A stretch of DNA of 64,000 nucleotides from an uncultured Roseateles sp. (lineage in GTDB: Bacteria > Pseudomonadota > Gammaproteobacteria > Burkholderiales > Burkholderiaceae_C): positions 6,324,001-6,388,000 of the forward strand of contig NZ_OY729424.1 of NCBI RefSeq assembly GCF_963422335.1, given 5' to 3'. Made by a program: the position numbers and the translations under genes. The notes under the pieces were generated by a model. That model was given only the letters and a program-made list of their open reading frames with translations. It ran no database searches and was not told the DNA's origin. Position 1 is the first letter of the stretch, and each line of letters opens with the position of its first letter. Positions 9,264-17,846 of this stretch are shown here, in pieces.

Positions 9264-9949
9264 ACCTGGACGCCGTTGCCTCCAGCCTGCCGCTGTACCT
9301 GGCGGGCCTGCTCACCACGATCCAGCTGCTGCTGATATCGCTCGCGCTGGGCCTGGCCGGGGCGCTGCCGCTGGCCGTGCTGCGTGCCTCGTCGTCACCC
9401 TGGCTCAGCGGCCCGGTCTGGTGCTTCACCTTCGTGATGCGCGGCACGCCCATGCTCGTGCAGCTGTTCATCCTCTACTACGGCCTGGCACAGTTCGAGT
9501 GGGTGCGCGACAGTGCGGCCTGGCCGCTGCTGTCCAGCGCCTGGTTCTGCGCGGTGCTGGCCTTCGGTTTGAACACCTGCGCCTACACGGCCGAGATCAT
9601 CGCCGGCGCGTTGCGAGCCGGCTCGCTGGGCGAGCTGGAGGCCGCACAGAGCCTGGGGCTGAGCCGCGGTGCGGTGTGGCGCCGTATCCTGATGCCCTCG
9701 GCATTGCGCCGCGCGCTGCCGGCCTATGGCAACGAGGTCATCATGATGCTGCATGGCACCTCGCTGGCCAGCATCGTGACCCTGGCCGACCTCACCGGCG
9801 CCGCCCGCGAGGTGAATTCACGCTTCTACCTGCCTTTCGAGGCATTCATCACCGCCGGGCTGTTCTATCTGGCCCTGACCCTGCTGCTGGTCGCCCTGTT
9901 CCGGGCCGCCGAGCAGCGCTGGCTGCGCCATCTGCAGCCCCGACACTGA
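9260..9949 (+). CDS. aotM: Arginine/ornithine ABC transporter permease (HisM type)
   Basis: 229 aa, partner of aotQ. It begins LPLYLAGLLTTIQLLLISLA and contains the family block FVMRGTPMLVQLFILYYGLA near residue 60 and an EAA loop (ELEAAQSLGLSRGAVWRRI). The helices are continuous and no frame problem is seen. It shares ATGA with aotQ upstream and TGATG with aotO downstream, so the operon is translationally coupled. Confidence 0.87.
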   Translation: MNLDAVASSLPLYLAGLLTTIQLLLISLALGLAGALPLAVLRASSSPWLSGPVWCFTFVMRGTPMLVQLFILYYGLAQFEWVRDSAAWPLLSSAWFCAVLAFGLNTCAYTAEIIAGALRAGSLGELEAAQSLGLSRGAVWRRILMPSALRRALPAYGNEVIMMLHGTSLASIVTLADLTGAAREVNSRFYLPFEAFITAGLFYLALTLLLVALFRAAEQRWLRHLQPRH

Positions 9950-11085
9950 TGCACATCCAACACCATCCCCTGAGCGGCGCCAGCCTGGGCCAGCAGCGCC
10001 ACCTGACCAGCTTCCACTACGGCCCGGCGAGCAGCGGCCGCAAGGCCTATATCCAGGCCGCCCTGCACGCCGACGAGCTGCCCGGCATGCTGGTCGCCCA
10101 CCATCTGCGTGAACGGCTGCAGCAGCTGGAAGATGCCAGTCGGCTGCGCGCCGAGATCGTCATCGTGCCGGTCGCCAACCCGATCGGCCTGGCGCAGACC
10201 CTGCTGCGCACGCCGGTGGGCCGCTTCGATCTGTCCAGCGGCGAGAACTTCAACCGGCACTACCCGGCCTTGTTCGAGGCGCTGCTGCCAAGGCTGGAGG
10301 GCCGACTCAGCGATGATGCCCAGGCCAATGTGCAGACGATTCGCGCGGCCATGCGCGAGCACCTGCAGGCCCTGCCCGCACCCACCGAGCTGGCCGGCCT
10401 GCGCAAGGCCTTGATGGCACTGGCCTGCGACGCCGACGTGGTGCTGGACCTGCATTGCGACTGCGAGGCGGTGATGCATCTGTACACCGGCACACCGCTG
10501 TGGCCGGCGGTCGAGCCGCTGGCGCGGCTGCTCGGCGCCCAGGCCAGCCTGCTGGCCACCGCTTCCGGCGACAACCCCTTCGACGAGGCCTGCTCGCAGA
10601 CCTGGTGGCAGCTGCGGTCGCATTTCGAGGGCCGTTACCCGGTGCCGCTGGCCTGCACCAGCGTGACGGTGGAGCTGCGCGGCGCGCTGGAGGTGACGCA
10701 AGACCAGGCCGCCACCGATGCCCGCGCGCTGCTGGCCTATCTGCAGCACTGCGGCCTGCTGGAGCTTGATCAGCAAGACCTGGCACTGTTGCCTCCGCTG
10801 CCGCCACTGCTGCGCGAGGCCACGGCCCTGAACGCGGTCGAGGTGCTGTGCAGTCCGATCAGCGGCGTCGTCAGCTTCCACAGCCGGCCGGGCGATCAGA
10901 TCGCGGAGGGCGACTGCCTGGCCGAGATCACCGATCCGCTCAGCGGCGAGGTCCGGCAGCTATGCGCCCAGACCCGGGGCTTGTTGTTCGCCCGAGAAAC
11001 CCTGCGCTACGCCACCGCCGGCCGCAGCCTGTGCAAGGTGGCCGGCCAGACGCCGCTGCGCATCGGCAAGTTATCGAGTGATTGA
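9949..11085 (+). CDS. aotO: Succinylglutamate desuccinylase/aspartoacylase-family protein (AotO-like)
   Basis: 378 aa. The M14-type carboxypeptidase/aspartoacylase fold is indicated by an HADE zinc motif (ALHADELPGML, near residue 40), NFNRHYP near residue 100, and a VLDLHCD motif near residue 166 that supplies another metal ligand. The last 90 residues resemble a biotinyl/lipoyl-like beta-barrel (SPISGVVSFHSRPGDQIAEG). In Pseudomonas the same position in the aot operon holds AotO, whose role is not clear; it is not needed for transport as far as I recall. It may deacylate an arginine derivative (inference). Confidence 0.8.
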   Translation: MHIQHHPLSGASLGQQRHLTSFHYGPASSGRKAYIQAALHADELPGMLVAHHLRERLQQLEDASRLRAEIVIVPVANPIGLAQTLLRTPVGRFDLSSGENFNRHYPALFEALLPRLEGRLSDDAQANVQTIRAAMREHLQALPAPTELAGLRKALMALACDADVVLDLHCDCEAVMHLYTGTPLWPAVEPLARLLGAQASLLATASGDNPFDEACSQTWWQLRSHFEGRYPVPLACTSVTVELRGALEVTQDQAATDARALLAYLQHCGLLELDQQDLALLPPLPPLLREATALNAVEVLCSPISGVVSFHSRPGDQIAEGDCLAEITDPLSGEVRQLCAQTRGLLFARETLRYATAGRSLCKVAGQTPLRIGKLSSD

Positions 11086-11089
11086 TGAG

Positions 11090-11860
11090 ATGAGCCAATT
11101 GACCTTGCAAGTGCGAGACCTGCACAAACGCTACGGCGCCAACGAGGTGCTGAAAGGCGTGAGCCTGGACGCCCGCGCCGGCGATGTGATCAGCATCATC
11201 GGTTCCAGCGGCTCGGGCAAGAGCACCTTGCTGCGCTGCATCAACCTGCTGGAGCAGCCGCACGCGGGCCGCATCCTGCTGCGCGGCGAGGAGCTGGCGC
11301 TGAAGGCCGCCAAGGGCGGCGGCCTGATGGCGGCCGACGGCAGGCAGCTGCAGCGCATGCGTGCCCGGCTGGCGATGGTGTTCCAGCATTTCAATCTGTG
11401 GGCCCACATGACGGTGCTGGAGAACGTCATCGAGGCGCCTGTCCAGGTGCTGGGCCAGAGCAAGGCGCAGGCGCTGGCCCGGGCCCATGAGCTGCTGGAG
11501 CGGGTGGGTGTGGCGCACCGCGCCAAGGTCTATCCCTCGCAGCTGTCGGGCGGCGAGCAGCAGCGCGTGGCGATTGCCCGGGCGCTGGCCATGGACCCCG
11601 AGGTGATGCTGTTCGACGAGCCGACCTCGGCGCTGGACCCGGAGCTGGTCGGCGAGGTGCTCAAGGTGATGCGCGACCTCGCCGCGGAGGGGCGGACGAT
11701 GATCGTCGTCACCCACGAGATGGGCTTTGCCAGCGAGGTGTCGAACCACGTCGTGTTTCTGCACAAAGGGTTGATCGAGGAGCAGGGCCACCCGGGCGAT
11801 GTGCTGAAGCGCCCGAAGAGCGAACGGCTGCAGAAGTTCCTGTCCGGCAATCTGAAGTAG
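11090..11860 (+). CDS. aotP: Arginine/ornithine ABC transporter ATP-binding protein
   Basis: 256 aa. A complete HisP/GlnQ-type ATPase: Walker A GSSGSGKST near residue 38, Q-loop MVFQHFNLW, signature LSGGEQQRVAIARAL, Walker B VMLFDEPTSALDPE and an H-loop VVTHEM. It energises the AotQM permease. The ATG at 11090 begins MSQLTLQVRDLHKRYG as usual; the frame is open back to a GTG at 11078, which overlaps aotO. It ends 21 bases before argR. Confidence 0.9.
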   Translation: MSQLTLQVRDLHKRYGANEVLKGVSLDARAGDVISIIGSSGSGKSTLLRCINLLEQPHAGRILLRGEELALKAAKGGGLMAADGRQLQRMRARLAMVFQHFNLWAHMTVLENVIEAPVQVLGQSKAQALARAHELLERVGVAHRAKVYPSQLSGGEQQRVAIARALAMDPEVMLFDEPTSALDPELVGEVLKVMRDLAAEGRTMIVVTHEMGFASEVSNHVVFLHKGLIEEQGHPGDVLKRPKSERLQKFLSGNLK

Positions 11861-11881
11861 CGGCGCCGGTTTCTTGCCAGA

Positions 11882-12919
11882 ATGCGCCCCATGCCCGCGC
11901 GCCCCGCCGAACGCCATGCCTTTCTGCTGCTGCCCGGCTGTTCGCTGATGGCCGTGGGCGGCGCGCTGGACGCGCTGGCCCAGGCCAACGCCGCCCAGCG
12001 TGAATCCCTGCCCGCCGGCAGCGGCAGCGCACCCGTGCTGTACGACGTGCTGCTCAGCTCGGTCGATGGCAAGCCGGTGCGTGCGGGCAATGGCAGCAGC
12101 CTGAATGTGGACATGGCACTGGCCCATCTGCCGGCACTGGACGGTCTCTTCGTCGTCTGCGACGCGCCGGTGCCGCAAAGCGGATTCGAGGCCGTGCTGC
12201 TGCAGCTGCAGCAGCAGGCCGCCAGCGGCGTGCTGCTTGGCGGCATAGGCACCGGCGCCTGGCTGCTGGCCCGCGCCGGCTTGCTGGCCGGTCATCGCGC
12301 CACCCTGCACTGGGCCTATGCGCCGCTGCTGGCCGAGGTGTTCCCCGATGTCGTCGTGTCGTCCAATGTTTTCGAGGCCGACCGCAAGCGCCTGACCTGC
12401 GCCGGCGGGCTGGCGGCCTTCGACATGTTCCTGCATCTGATCGCCCAAAGCCACGGGCCCGAACTGGCCCAGCAGGTGCAGGGCCGCCTGGGCCTGGAGC
12501 GCCCGCGGGGTCCGGGCGAGGCGCAGCGCGTGCCGCTCACCGCGCGCATCGGCGGCGGCCAACCCAAGCTGACCGAGGCCGTGGCGCTGATGGAGGCCAA
12601 TGTGCAGGAGCCGCTGGCCACCGAGGACATCGCCCGCCTGGTCGGCGTGTCGCGCCGCCAATTGGAGCGGCTGTTCAAGCAGTACCTGGACAGCCTGCCC
12701 TCGCGCTACTACCAGGAGCTGCGCCTGAACCGCGCCCGCCAGCTGCTGCAGCAGACCAGCCAGTCGATTCTGCAAGTGGGCCTGAGCTGCGGATTTTCCT
12801 CGGGCTCGCATTTCTCGAACAACTACCGCATGCATTTCGGCATCACACCGCGCGAGCAGCGCAGCCAGCGTGTGCATGCGGCCAAGCTGCCTCAGGACAC
12901 AGGAGAGCACACACCATGA
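11882..12919 (+). CDS. argR: AraC-family regulator with DJ-1/PfpI-like sensor domain, ArgR type
   Basis: 345 aa. Residues about 10-190 form a glutamine-amidotransferase-like (DJ-1/PfpI) domain, where ligand is usually sensed; GIGTGAWLLARAGLL is its core. Residues about 225-330 carry two AraC helix-turn-helix units (LATEDIARLVGVSRRQLERL and SILQVGLSCGFSSGSHFS). Pseudomonas ArgR has this architecture and position, activating aot and aru genes with arginine; the same role is inferred here. An alternative ATG lies at 11891. The stop overlaps the aruF start by 4 bases, an unusually tight coupling of regulator and enzyme. Confidence 0.85.
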   Translation: MRPMPARPAERHAFLLLPGCSLMAVGGALDALAQANAAQRESLPAGSGSAPVLYDVLLSSVDGKPVRAGNGSSLNVDMALAHLPALDGLFVVCDAPVPQSGFEAVLLQLQQQAASGVLLGGIGTGAWLLARAGLLAGHRATLHWAYAPLLAEVFPDVVVSSNVFEADRKRLTCAGGLAAFDMFLHLIAQSHGPELAQQVQGRLGLERPRGPGEAQRVPLTARIGGGQPKLTEAVALMEANVQEPLATEDIARLVGVSRRQLERLFKQYLDSLPSRYYQELRLNRARQLLQQTSQSILQVGLSCGFSSGSHFSNNYRMHFGITPREQRSQRVHAAKLPQDTGEHTP

Positions 12920-13983
12920 ACGCGCCCACACCCGAGCGCCTGCTGTTCAGGCCAGGACGGCTGAGCGATCTGCCGCAGATCGAGCGCATTGCCGCGGCCA
13001 GCGCCATCGGCATCGGCTCGCTGCCGCCCGACCGCGAGCGTCTGTACGACAAGCTGCGCATGTCATCCCACGCCTTCGGCGCCGAGGTTGACGTCAGCGG
13101 CGAGGAGATCTATTTCTTTGTGCTGGAAGATCTGCAGACCGGCCAGCTGATGGGCACCAGCGGCATTGCCGCCTCAGCCGGCTTCGGCGACCGCTTCTAC
13201 AGCTACCGCAACGAGCTGATCGTTCATGCCTCGGCCGAGCTGGGCGTGGCCAACAAGATCCATACCCTGCACCTGTGCCATGACCTGACCGGCGCCTCGT
13301 TGCTGACCTCGTTCTACATCGACCCGGCGCTGGAGGCCGGCCCCTGGCCGCAGCTGCTGTCGCGGGCCCGGCTGCTGTTCATGGCCGAGCATCCGCAGCG
13401 CTTTGGCACCCGCCTGGCTGCCGAGTCGCCCGGGCCCTGCGACGCGGCCGGGCATTCACCCTTCTGGGCCGCAGTGGGCCAGCGCTTCTTCGGCATCGAC
13501 TACCCGCAGGCCGAGCGCCTGGCCGGCGGGCGCAGCAAGAGCTTCATCGCCGAGCTGATGCCGCAGTACCCGATCTATGTGCCGCTGCTGCCACCCGACG
13601 CCCAGCTGGCGATCGGCCAACTGCACGAGAGCGCCGAGCTGCCGTTCAAGATCCTGCTCGACGAGGGCTTCGAGGCCGAAACCTATGTCGATCTGTTCGA
13701 CGCCGGGCCGACGGTCGAGGCGCCGCTGGCCCAGCTGCGCAGCCTGCGCCACAGCCGGCGCCTGCGCGTTGCACGAGCCGAAGAGGGCATTGCGGGCGCG
13801 CTGCCCTGCCTGATCGCCAACACACTGACCCAGGCCTTCCGCGCCACACTGGCCAGGCTCAGCCTGCCGACGAACGACGAGCAAGTACTGGCCCTGCCTC
13901 TGGAACTGCTGGAGCTGCTGGAGCTGTCGATAGGCGACGAGGTGCGCGTCGTGCCGCTGCATCCGGAGGGGAGCGCATCATGA
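12916..13983 (+). CDS. aruF: Arginine/ornithine N-succinyltransferase, alpha subunit
   Basis: 355 aa, normal length for AstA/AruF. The enzyme transfers succinyl from succinyl-CoA to arginine or ornithine, the first step of the arginine succinyltransferase pathway. Family landmarks are FRPGRLSDLPQIERIA at the start, FYSYRNELIVHASAELGV near residue 95, LHLCHDLTGASLL near residue 117 and DAGPTVEAPLAQLRSLR near residue 263. It overlaps argR by 4 bases upstream and aruG by 4 bases downstream. The later pathway genes (aruD, aruB, aruE, aruC) are not in this window. Confidence 0.9.
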   Translation: MNAPTPERLLFRPGRLSDLPQIERIAAASAIGIGSLPPDRERLYDKLRMSSHAFGAEVDVSGEEIYFFVLEDLQTGQLMGTSGIAASAGFGDRFYSYRNELIVHASAELGVANKIHTLHLCHDLTGASLLTSFYIDPALEAGPWPQLLSRARLLFMAEHPQRFGTRLAAESPGPCDAAGHSPFWAAVGQRFFGIDYPQAERLAGGRSKSFIAELMPQYPIYVPLLPPDAQLAIGQLHESAELPFKILLDEGFEAETYVDLFDAGPTVEAPLAQLRSLRHSRRLRVARAEEGIAGALPCLIANTLTQAFRATLARLSLPTNDEQVLALPLELLELLELSIGDEVRVVPLHPEGSAS

Positions 13984-14768
13984 GCACGCTGCTGGTTCGC
14001 GCGATAGCGCCGCAGGAGGCGGCCGCCTTCATGGCCCTGCATGGACGCTGCAACGAACACCAGGTCAGCGCCCTGCTGGCCGCCTCGCAACGCGCCTTTA
14101 CCTGCGCCACGCCCACGGCGGAGATGCGGGTCTTCGTGCTGTTGCGCGGAGATCAACTGCTGGGCGCCGCCGGCCTGATCGCCAGCACCGGCCTGGAGCT
14201 GCCGCGCTACAGCTTCCGCAGCGGCCAGGTCGTTCATGCCTCGGCCGAGATGGGCATGTTCAAGCGCGCCGGCACCCTGGTGCTGGGCAATGACCTGACC
14301 GGCGCGGCCGAGCTGCGCCTGCCGCTGCTGGCCGCCGACGCGCCGCCCGAGGCGCTGGCCCTGCTGCTGCAAGCCCAGCTGAACGAGGTGCTGACCCAGC
14401 CGCAGCGCTTCGCCGCGACGCTGATCTGCGAGCTGCCGGGGCCGGGCGCTGGCGACGGCAGCCAGGCGGCACCGTTCTGGCAAGGCCTGGGCCGGCACTT
14501 CTACGGCGGTCAGCTGCCGCCCGAGGATGCCTTCTTCCCGCCGGCGCTGCGCAGCCATATCGGCCGCCTGCTGCCCAAGCATCCGCTGTACAGCAGCTTC
14601 CTGCCCGAGGCGGCGCAGGCCGCTCTGGGTCAGGCAAGCGCCTCATGCACCGCACTGGTGACGCTGCTGCACCAGGCTGGGTTGCGTGCGCGGGGCCAGC
14701 TGAACATCGTCGATGGCGGGCCGGTGCTGGAAGCAGCCGTCGATGAGCTGCGGCCCTTGAAGGTCTGA
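13980..14768 (+). CDS. aruG: Arginine/ornithine N-succinyltransferase, beta subunit, C-terminally short
   Basis: 262 aa, against about 340 for the family. It aligns by eye with AruF and AstA through YSFRSGQVVHASAEMGMFKR, LVLGNDLTGAAEL and NIVDGGPVLEAAVDELRPL, then stops. About 80 residues that follow the DGGP block in AruF have no counterpart. There is no frameshift sign at the end; the TGA comes directly after LKV. The paralogue is also more divergent at its N-terminus. It probably forms the alpha-beta heteromer with AruF, with the tail dispensable in this subunit (inference). Last gene of the operon. Confidence 0.75.
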   Translation: MSTLLVRAIAPQEAAAFMALHGRCNEHQVSALLAASQRAFTCATPTAEMRVFVLLRGDQLLGAAGLIASTGLELPRYSFRSGQVVHASAEMGMFKRAGTLVLGNDLTGAAELRLPLLAADAPPEALALLLQAQLNEVLTQPQRFAATLICELPGPGAGDGSQAAPFWQGLGRHFYGGQLPPEDAFFPPALRSHIGRLLPKHPLYSSFLPEAAQAALGQASASCTALVTLLHQAGLRARGQLNIVDGGPVLEAAVDELRPLKV

Positions 14769-14928
14769 GCAACGGAAAGCCACAGCCACTTTTCAGGCTT
14801 GCGACTTCAATTTACAGCTTTGCGTCTGCGGGGGCCCAACCCTCGTGCCAAGCCGGGGGCCTCTGGGTAGCCTGAGTCAGAAGAAATGTGTGTTGCATTT
14901 TTTCCGACGACTCAACCCGAGGCCTTTC

Positions 14929-17676
14929 ATGACCCGCCCCGCATCCAACCGATCATTGCGCACCCGATTCGTGCTGCAACCCTGCGCCCTGGCCATCGCC
15001 CTGCTGGCCGCTCAGGCCGCCAGCGCACAGACCGACTCCGCCAGGCTCGAGCGCGTGGAGATCACCGGCTCCAGCATCAAACGCATTGATGGCGAGACGG
15101 CGCTGCCGGTGCAGGTCATCAAGCGTGATGACATCGACAAGAGCGGCGTCACCACGGCCGCGGAGCTGCTGAAGACCATCAGCGCCAACACGGCGCCGCT
15201 GTCCGACGGCGCCAGCATCACCGACGGTACCTCGGGCCAGCGCGGTTTCAACGGCGCGAACCTGCGCGGCATCGGCGTCTCCAGCACCTTGGTGCTGCTG
15301 AACGGCCGCCGACTGGCCAACTTTGCCTCGCCCGGCGACAACGCCGGCGTCGACCTGAACAACATCCCGGCCGGTGCGATCCAGCGCGTCGAGATCCTCA
15401 AGGACGGCGCCTCGGCCATCTACGGCACCGATGCGATCGGCGGCGTGATCAACTTCATCACCCGCAAGGACTACCAGGGCGTGGACCTCAGCGCCTCGGT
15501 CGCCGGCACGCAGGAAGGCGGCGCGGGCAAGAAGACGGCCAGCATCAGCGGCGGCTTCGGCGATCTGAACCGCGACCGCTTCAATGTCTTCGGCGTGCTC
15601 GATGTGCAGAAGCTCGACGCGCTGCGCTCCAGCCAGCGCGACTTCATCAAGGAGCGGCCGCTGGCCAGCAATCTGCCGGCGCTGATGTCCAGCAACACGT
15701 TCCCGGCCAATATCGACATCAGCTCTGCCCAGCGCAACGCACTGATCGCCGCCGGTGTGCTGCCCGCGGGCAGCACGCGCACGCGTATCAATCCCAGCTC
15801 ACCGACCTGCAACGGCCCGGCCACCGTCTATGCACCGCAGGGCCCGGGCGGCCCGCTGGCCTGCAGCTACGACTATATGCAGGACACCGAGATCTACCCC
15901 GAGGCCAGCAAGATCGGCTTGATCGGCCGCGCCACGCTGCAGGTGGCGAACGACCACCAGCTGTTCGCCGAGCTGGTGCAGTCCGAGGCCGAGAGCCGTT
16001 ACGTGCTGAGCCCCAACCCGCAGCGCATCCGCAACCTGGCCATCACCCTGCTGCCCGAGAAGTACCGTGCCGCGCTGCTGGCGGCGGGCCAGTCGCCCAT
16101 GTCCACATTCAGCGGTATCCGCTACCGCATGACCGAGGCGGGCAACCGCAGCAACGAGGTGACGAGCACGGCCCAGCGCCTGGTGCTGGGGGCCAGCGGC
16201 GTCGTGGCAGGCTGGGACTACGACCTCGGCCTGAGCCGTGCGCAGAACAAGGCCGTGGACAAGTATGTCGACGGCTATGTGCTGTTCGACAAGTTCGACG
16301 CGGGCGTGCGCGCCGGCACCATCAACCCTTTCGGTCCTTCGAGCCAGGCCGGGCTGGACCTGATCAATAGCATCAAGGTCAATGACGAGGCGCGCAAATC
16401 CAAGGGCGTGTCCACCGCCATCGACGGCAAGATCTCGAAGTCGCTGATGGCCCTCGAAGGCGGTGACCTGGGCCTGGCACTGGGCGCCGAGCTGCGCCGC
16501 GAGAACACCACGTTCACGCCATCGGCCCTGCTGCTGTCGAACAATATCGCCGGCGACCGCGGCGCCACCGGCGCGGCCGATCTGAAGGCCACCGATGACA
16601 GCCGCACCGTCGGCTCGGTGTTCGCCGAACTGAATGCGCCGATCAGCAAGCAGCTGGAACTGCAACTGGCCCTGCGCCACGACCACTACAGCGAGGTCGG
16701 CTCGACCACCAACCCGAAGATAGGCCTGCGCTGGCAACCCGAGAAGACGCTGTTGCTGCGCGCCTCGGCCGGCACGGGCTTCCGTGCGCCGTCGCTGGCC
16801 GACCTGAAGCGCCCCACCACCTATGGCAGCGCCTCCAGCTTCCTGACCGACCCGCAATGCGTCAAGGACGGTCTGGACACGATCGATGGCTGTACCGACC
16901 AATGGCCGGTGGAGCGCCGCTCCAACCCGAAGCTGAAACCGGAGAAGTCCGAGCAGTTCTCCATGGGCCTGGTGTTCGAGGCCGGCAAGGACCTGAGCTT
17001 CAGCGTGGACTACTGGAACATCACCAAGAAGGACGTGATCTCCACCTTGGGCGAGCAGATCATCGTGGACAGCCCCGACAAGTACAACGGCAAATACATC
17101 CAGCGCGACGGTGACGGCTTCATCACCAACATCATCCTGCAGAAGGAGAACCAGGGGCGGCTGAAGACCTCGGGCCTGGACCTGGGCTTCGACTACAAGG
17201 GCGCGGCCACTTCCGTGGGCCGCTTCAGCGCCGGCATGACCGGCACCCTGGTGCTGAAATACGACCGCCAGTTCGGCCCGCTGGAAGGCTATCGCAGCAA
17301 TCTGGGTGTGTTCCTGAATGATCAGGTGATACAGAAGTGGCGCCACCGCATCAGCTTCGGCTGGGATCAGGGCCCGTTCGGCCTGACCCTGGCGAACCAG
17401 TTCTCTTCGGGTTACACCGACCAGAACACGACCTATGACCCGGTGGCCAACACGCTGCTGCCCACGCGCAAGGTCAAGGCCTATTCGCTGTGGGACCTGA
17501 CCGGCAGCTGGAACGTCAACCAGCAGCTGAAACTGCGCGCCGGCGTGCTCAACCTGCTGAACACCGCGCCGCCATTCTCGAACCAGGCCTACTACTTCCT
17601 GGCCGGCTACGACCCGACCTACACCGACCCGCGTGGCCGCAGCATCTACGCCAGCGTGAGCTACAGCTTCCACTGA
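14929..17676 (+). CDS. TonB-dependent receptor
   Basis: 915 aa outer-membrane receptor. The signal peptide (CALAIALLAAQAASAQT) is followed by the plug, which begins RLERVEITGSSIKRIDGETA and contains NLRGIGVSSTLVLLNGRR and RVEILKDGASAIYGTDAIGG. The remaining 650 or so residues are the beta-barrel, ending in an aromatic SVSYSFH. It belongs to the large receptor group with GSxIKR plug boxes common in Caulobacter-like and Burkholderiales genomes that take up organic nutrients; the ligand cannot be read. The ATG at 14929 was chosen over the longer frame from 14845 because it gives the signal peptide. The 160 bases upstream hold no gene. Confidence 0.87.
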   Translation: MTRPASNRSLRTRFVLQPCALAIALLAAQAASAQTDSARLERVEITGSSIKRIDGETALPVQVIKRDDIDKSGVTTAAELLKTISANTAPLSDGASITDGTSGQRGFNGANLRGIGVSSTLVLLNGRRLANFASPGDNAGVDLNNIPAGAIQRVEILKDGASAIYGTDAIGGVINFITRKDYQGVDLSASVAGTQEGGAGKKTASISGGFGDLNRDRFNVFGVLDVQKLDALRSSQRDFIKERPLASNLPALMSSNTFPANIDISSAQRNALIAAGVLPAGSTRTRINPSSPTCNGPATVYAPQGPGGPLACSYDYMQDTEIYPEASKIGLIGRATLQVANDHQLFAELVQSEAESRYVLSPNPQRIRNLAITLLPEKYRAALLAAGQSPMSTFSGIRYRMTEAGNRSNEVTSTAQRLVLGASGVVAGWDYDLGLSRAQNKAVDKYVDGYVLFDKFDAGVRAGTINPFGPSSQAGLDLINSIKVNDEARKSKGVSTAIDGKISKSLMALEGGDLGLALGAELRRENTTFTPSALLLSNNIAGDRGATGAADLKATDDSRTVGSVFAELNAPISKQLELQLALRHDHYSEVGSTTNPKIGLRWQPEKTLLLRASAGTGFRAPSLADLKRPTTYGSASSFLTDPQCVKDGLDTIDGCTDQWPVERRSNPKLKPEKSEQFSMGLVFEAGKDLSFSVDYWNITKKDVISTLGEQIIVDSPDKYNGKYIQRDGDGFITNIILQKENQGRLKTSGLDLGFDYKGAATSVGRFSAGMTGTLVLKYDRQFGPLEGYRSNLGVFLNDQVIQKWRHRISFGWDQGPFGLTLANQFSSGYTDQNTTYDPVANTLLPTRKVKAYSLWDLTGSWNVNQQLKLRAGVLNLLNTAPPFSNQAYYFLAGYDPTYTDPRGRSIYASVSYSFH

Positions 17677-17722
17677 GTGCCACGCTGCCTTCAAGGCCCA
17701 TTCCCTCGCGGGTTCGGGCTGT

Positions 17723-17740
17723 CAGGCGCGACTGCGCCTG
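17723..17740 (+). terminator. Possible hairpin after the TonB receptor gene
   Basis: CAGGCGC at 17723-17729 and GCGCCTG at 17734-17740 pair around a GACT loop, 46 bases after the receptor stop. There is no T-run behind it, so intrinsic termination is uncertain. Confidence 0.3.
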
Positions 17741-17801
17741 GCCATAGCCTGGCCTGGCAAACTCCACCAACAAAATGCGCTTTGCTTCAATCCTGCAGTC
17801 G

Positions 17802-17846
17802 CCCCTCAGGCCGCTCAGGCCCCTCAGGCCGCTCAGGCCGCTCAGG
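17802..17846. repeat. Five-copy 9-bp tandem repeat
   Basis: Five consecutive 9-mers alternate between CCCCTCAGG and CCGCTCAGG (17802-17810, 17811-17819, 17820-17828, 17829-17837, 17838-17846). The last copy contains the stop codon of the minus-strand LysR gene, so the array lies exactly in the convergent space between that gene and the TonB receptor. Such arrays vary easily by slippage. Confidence 0.85.

Noticed and set aside
10940..12931. A 663-residue minus-strand frame across aotO, aotP and argR
   Set aside because: It is a shadow of three well-recognised genes, without any motif.
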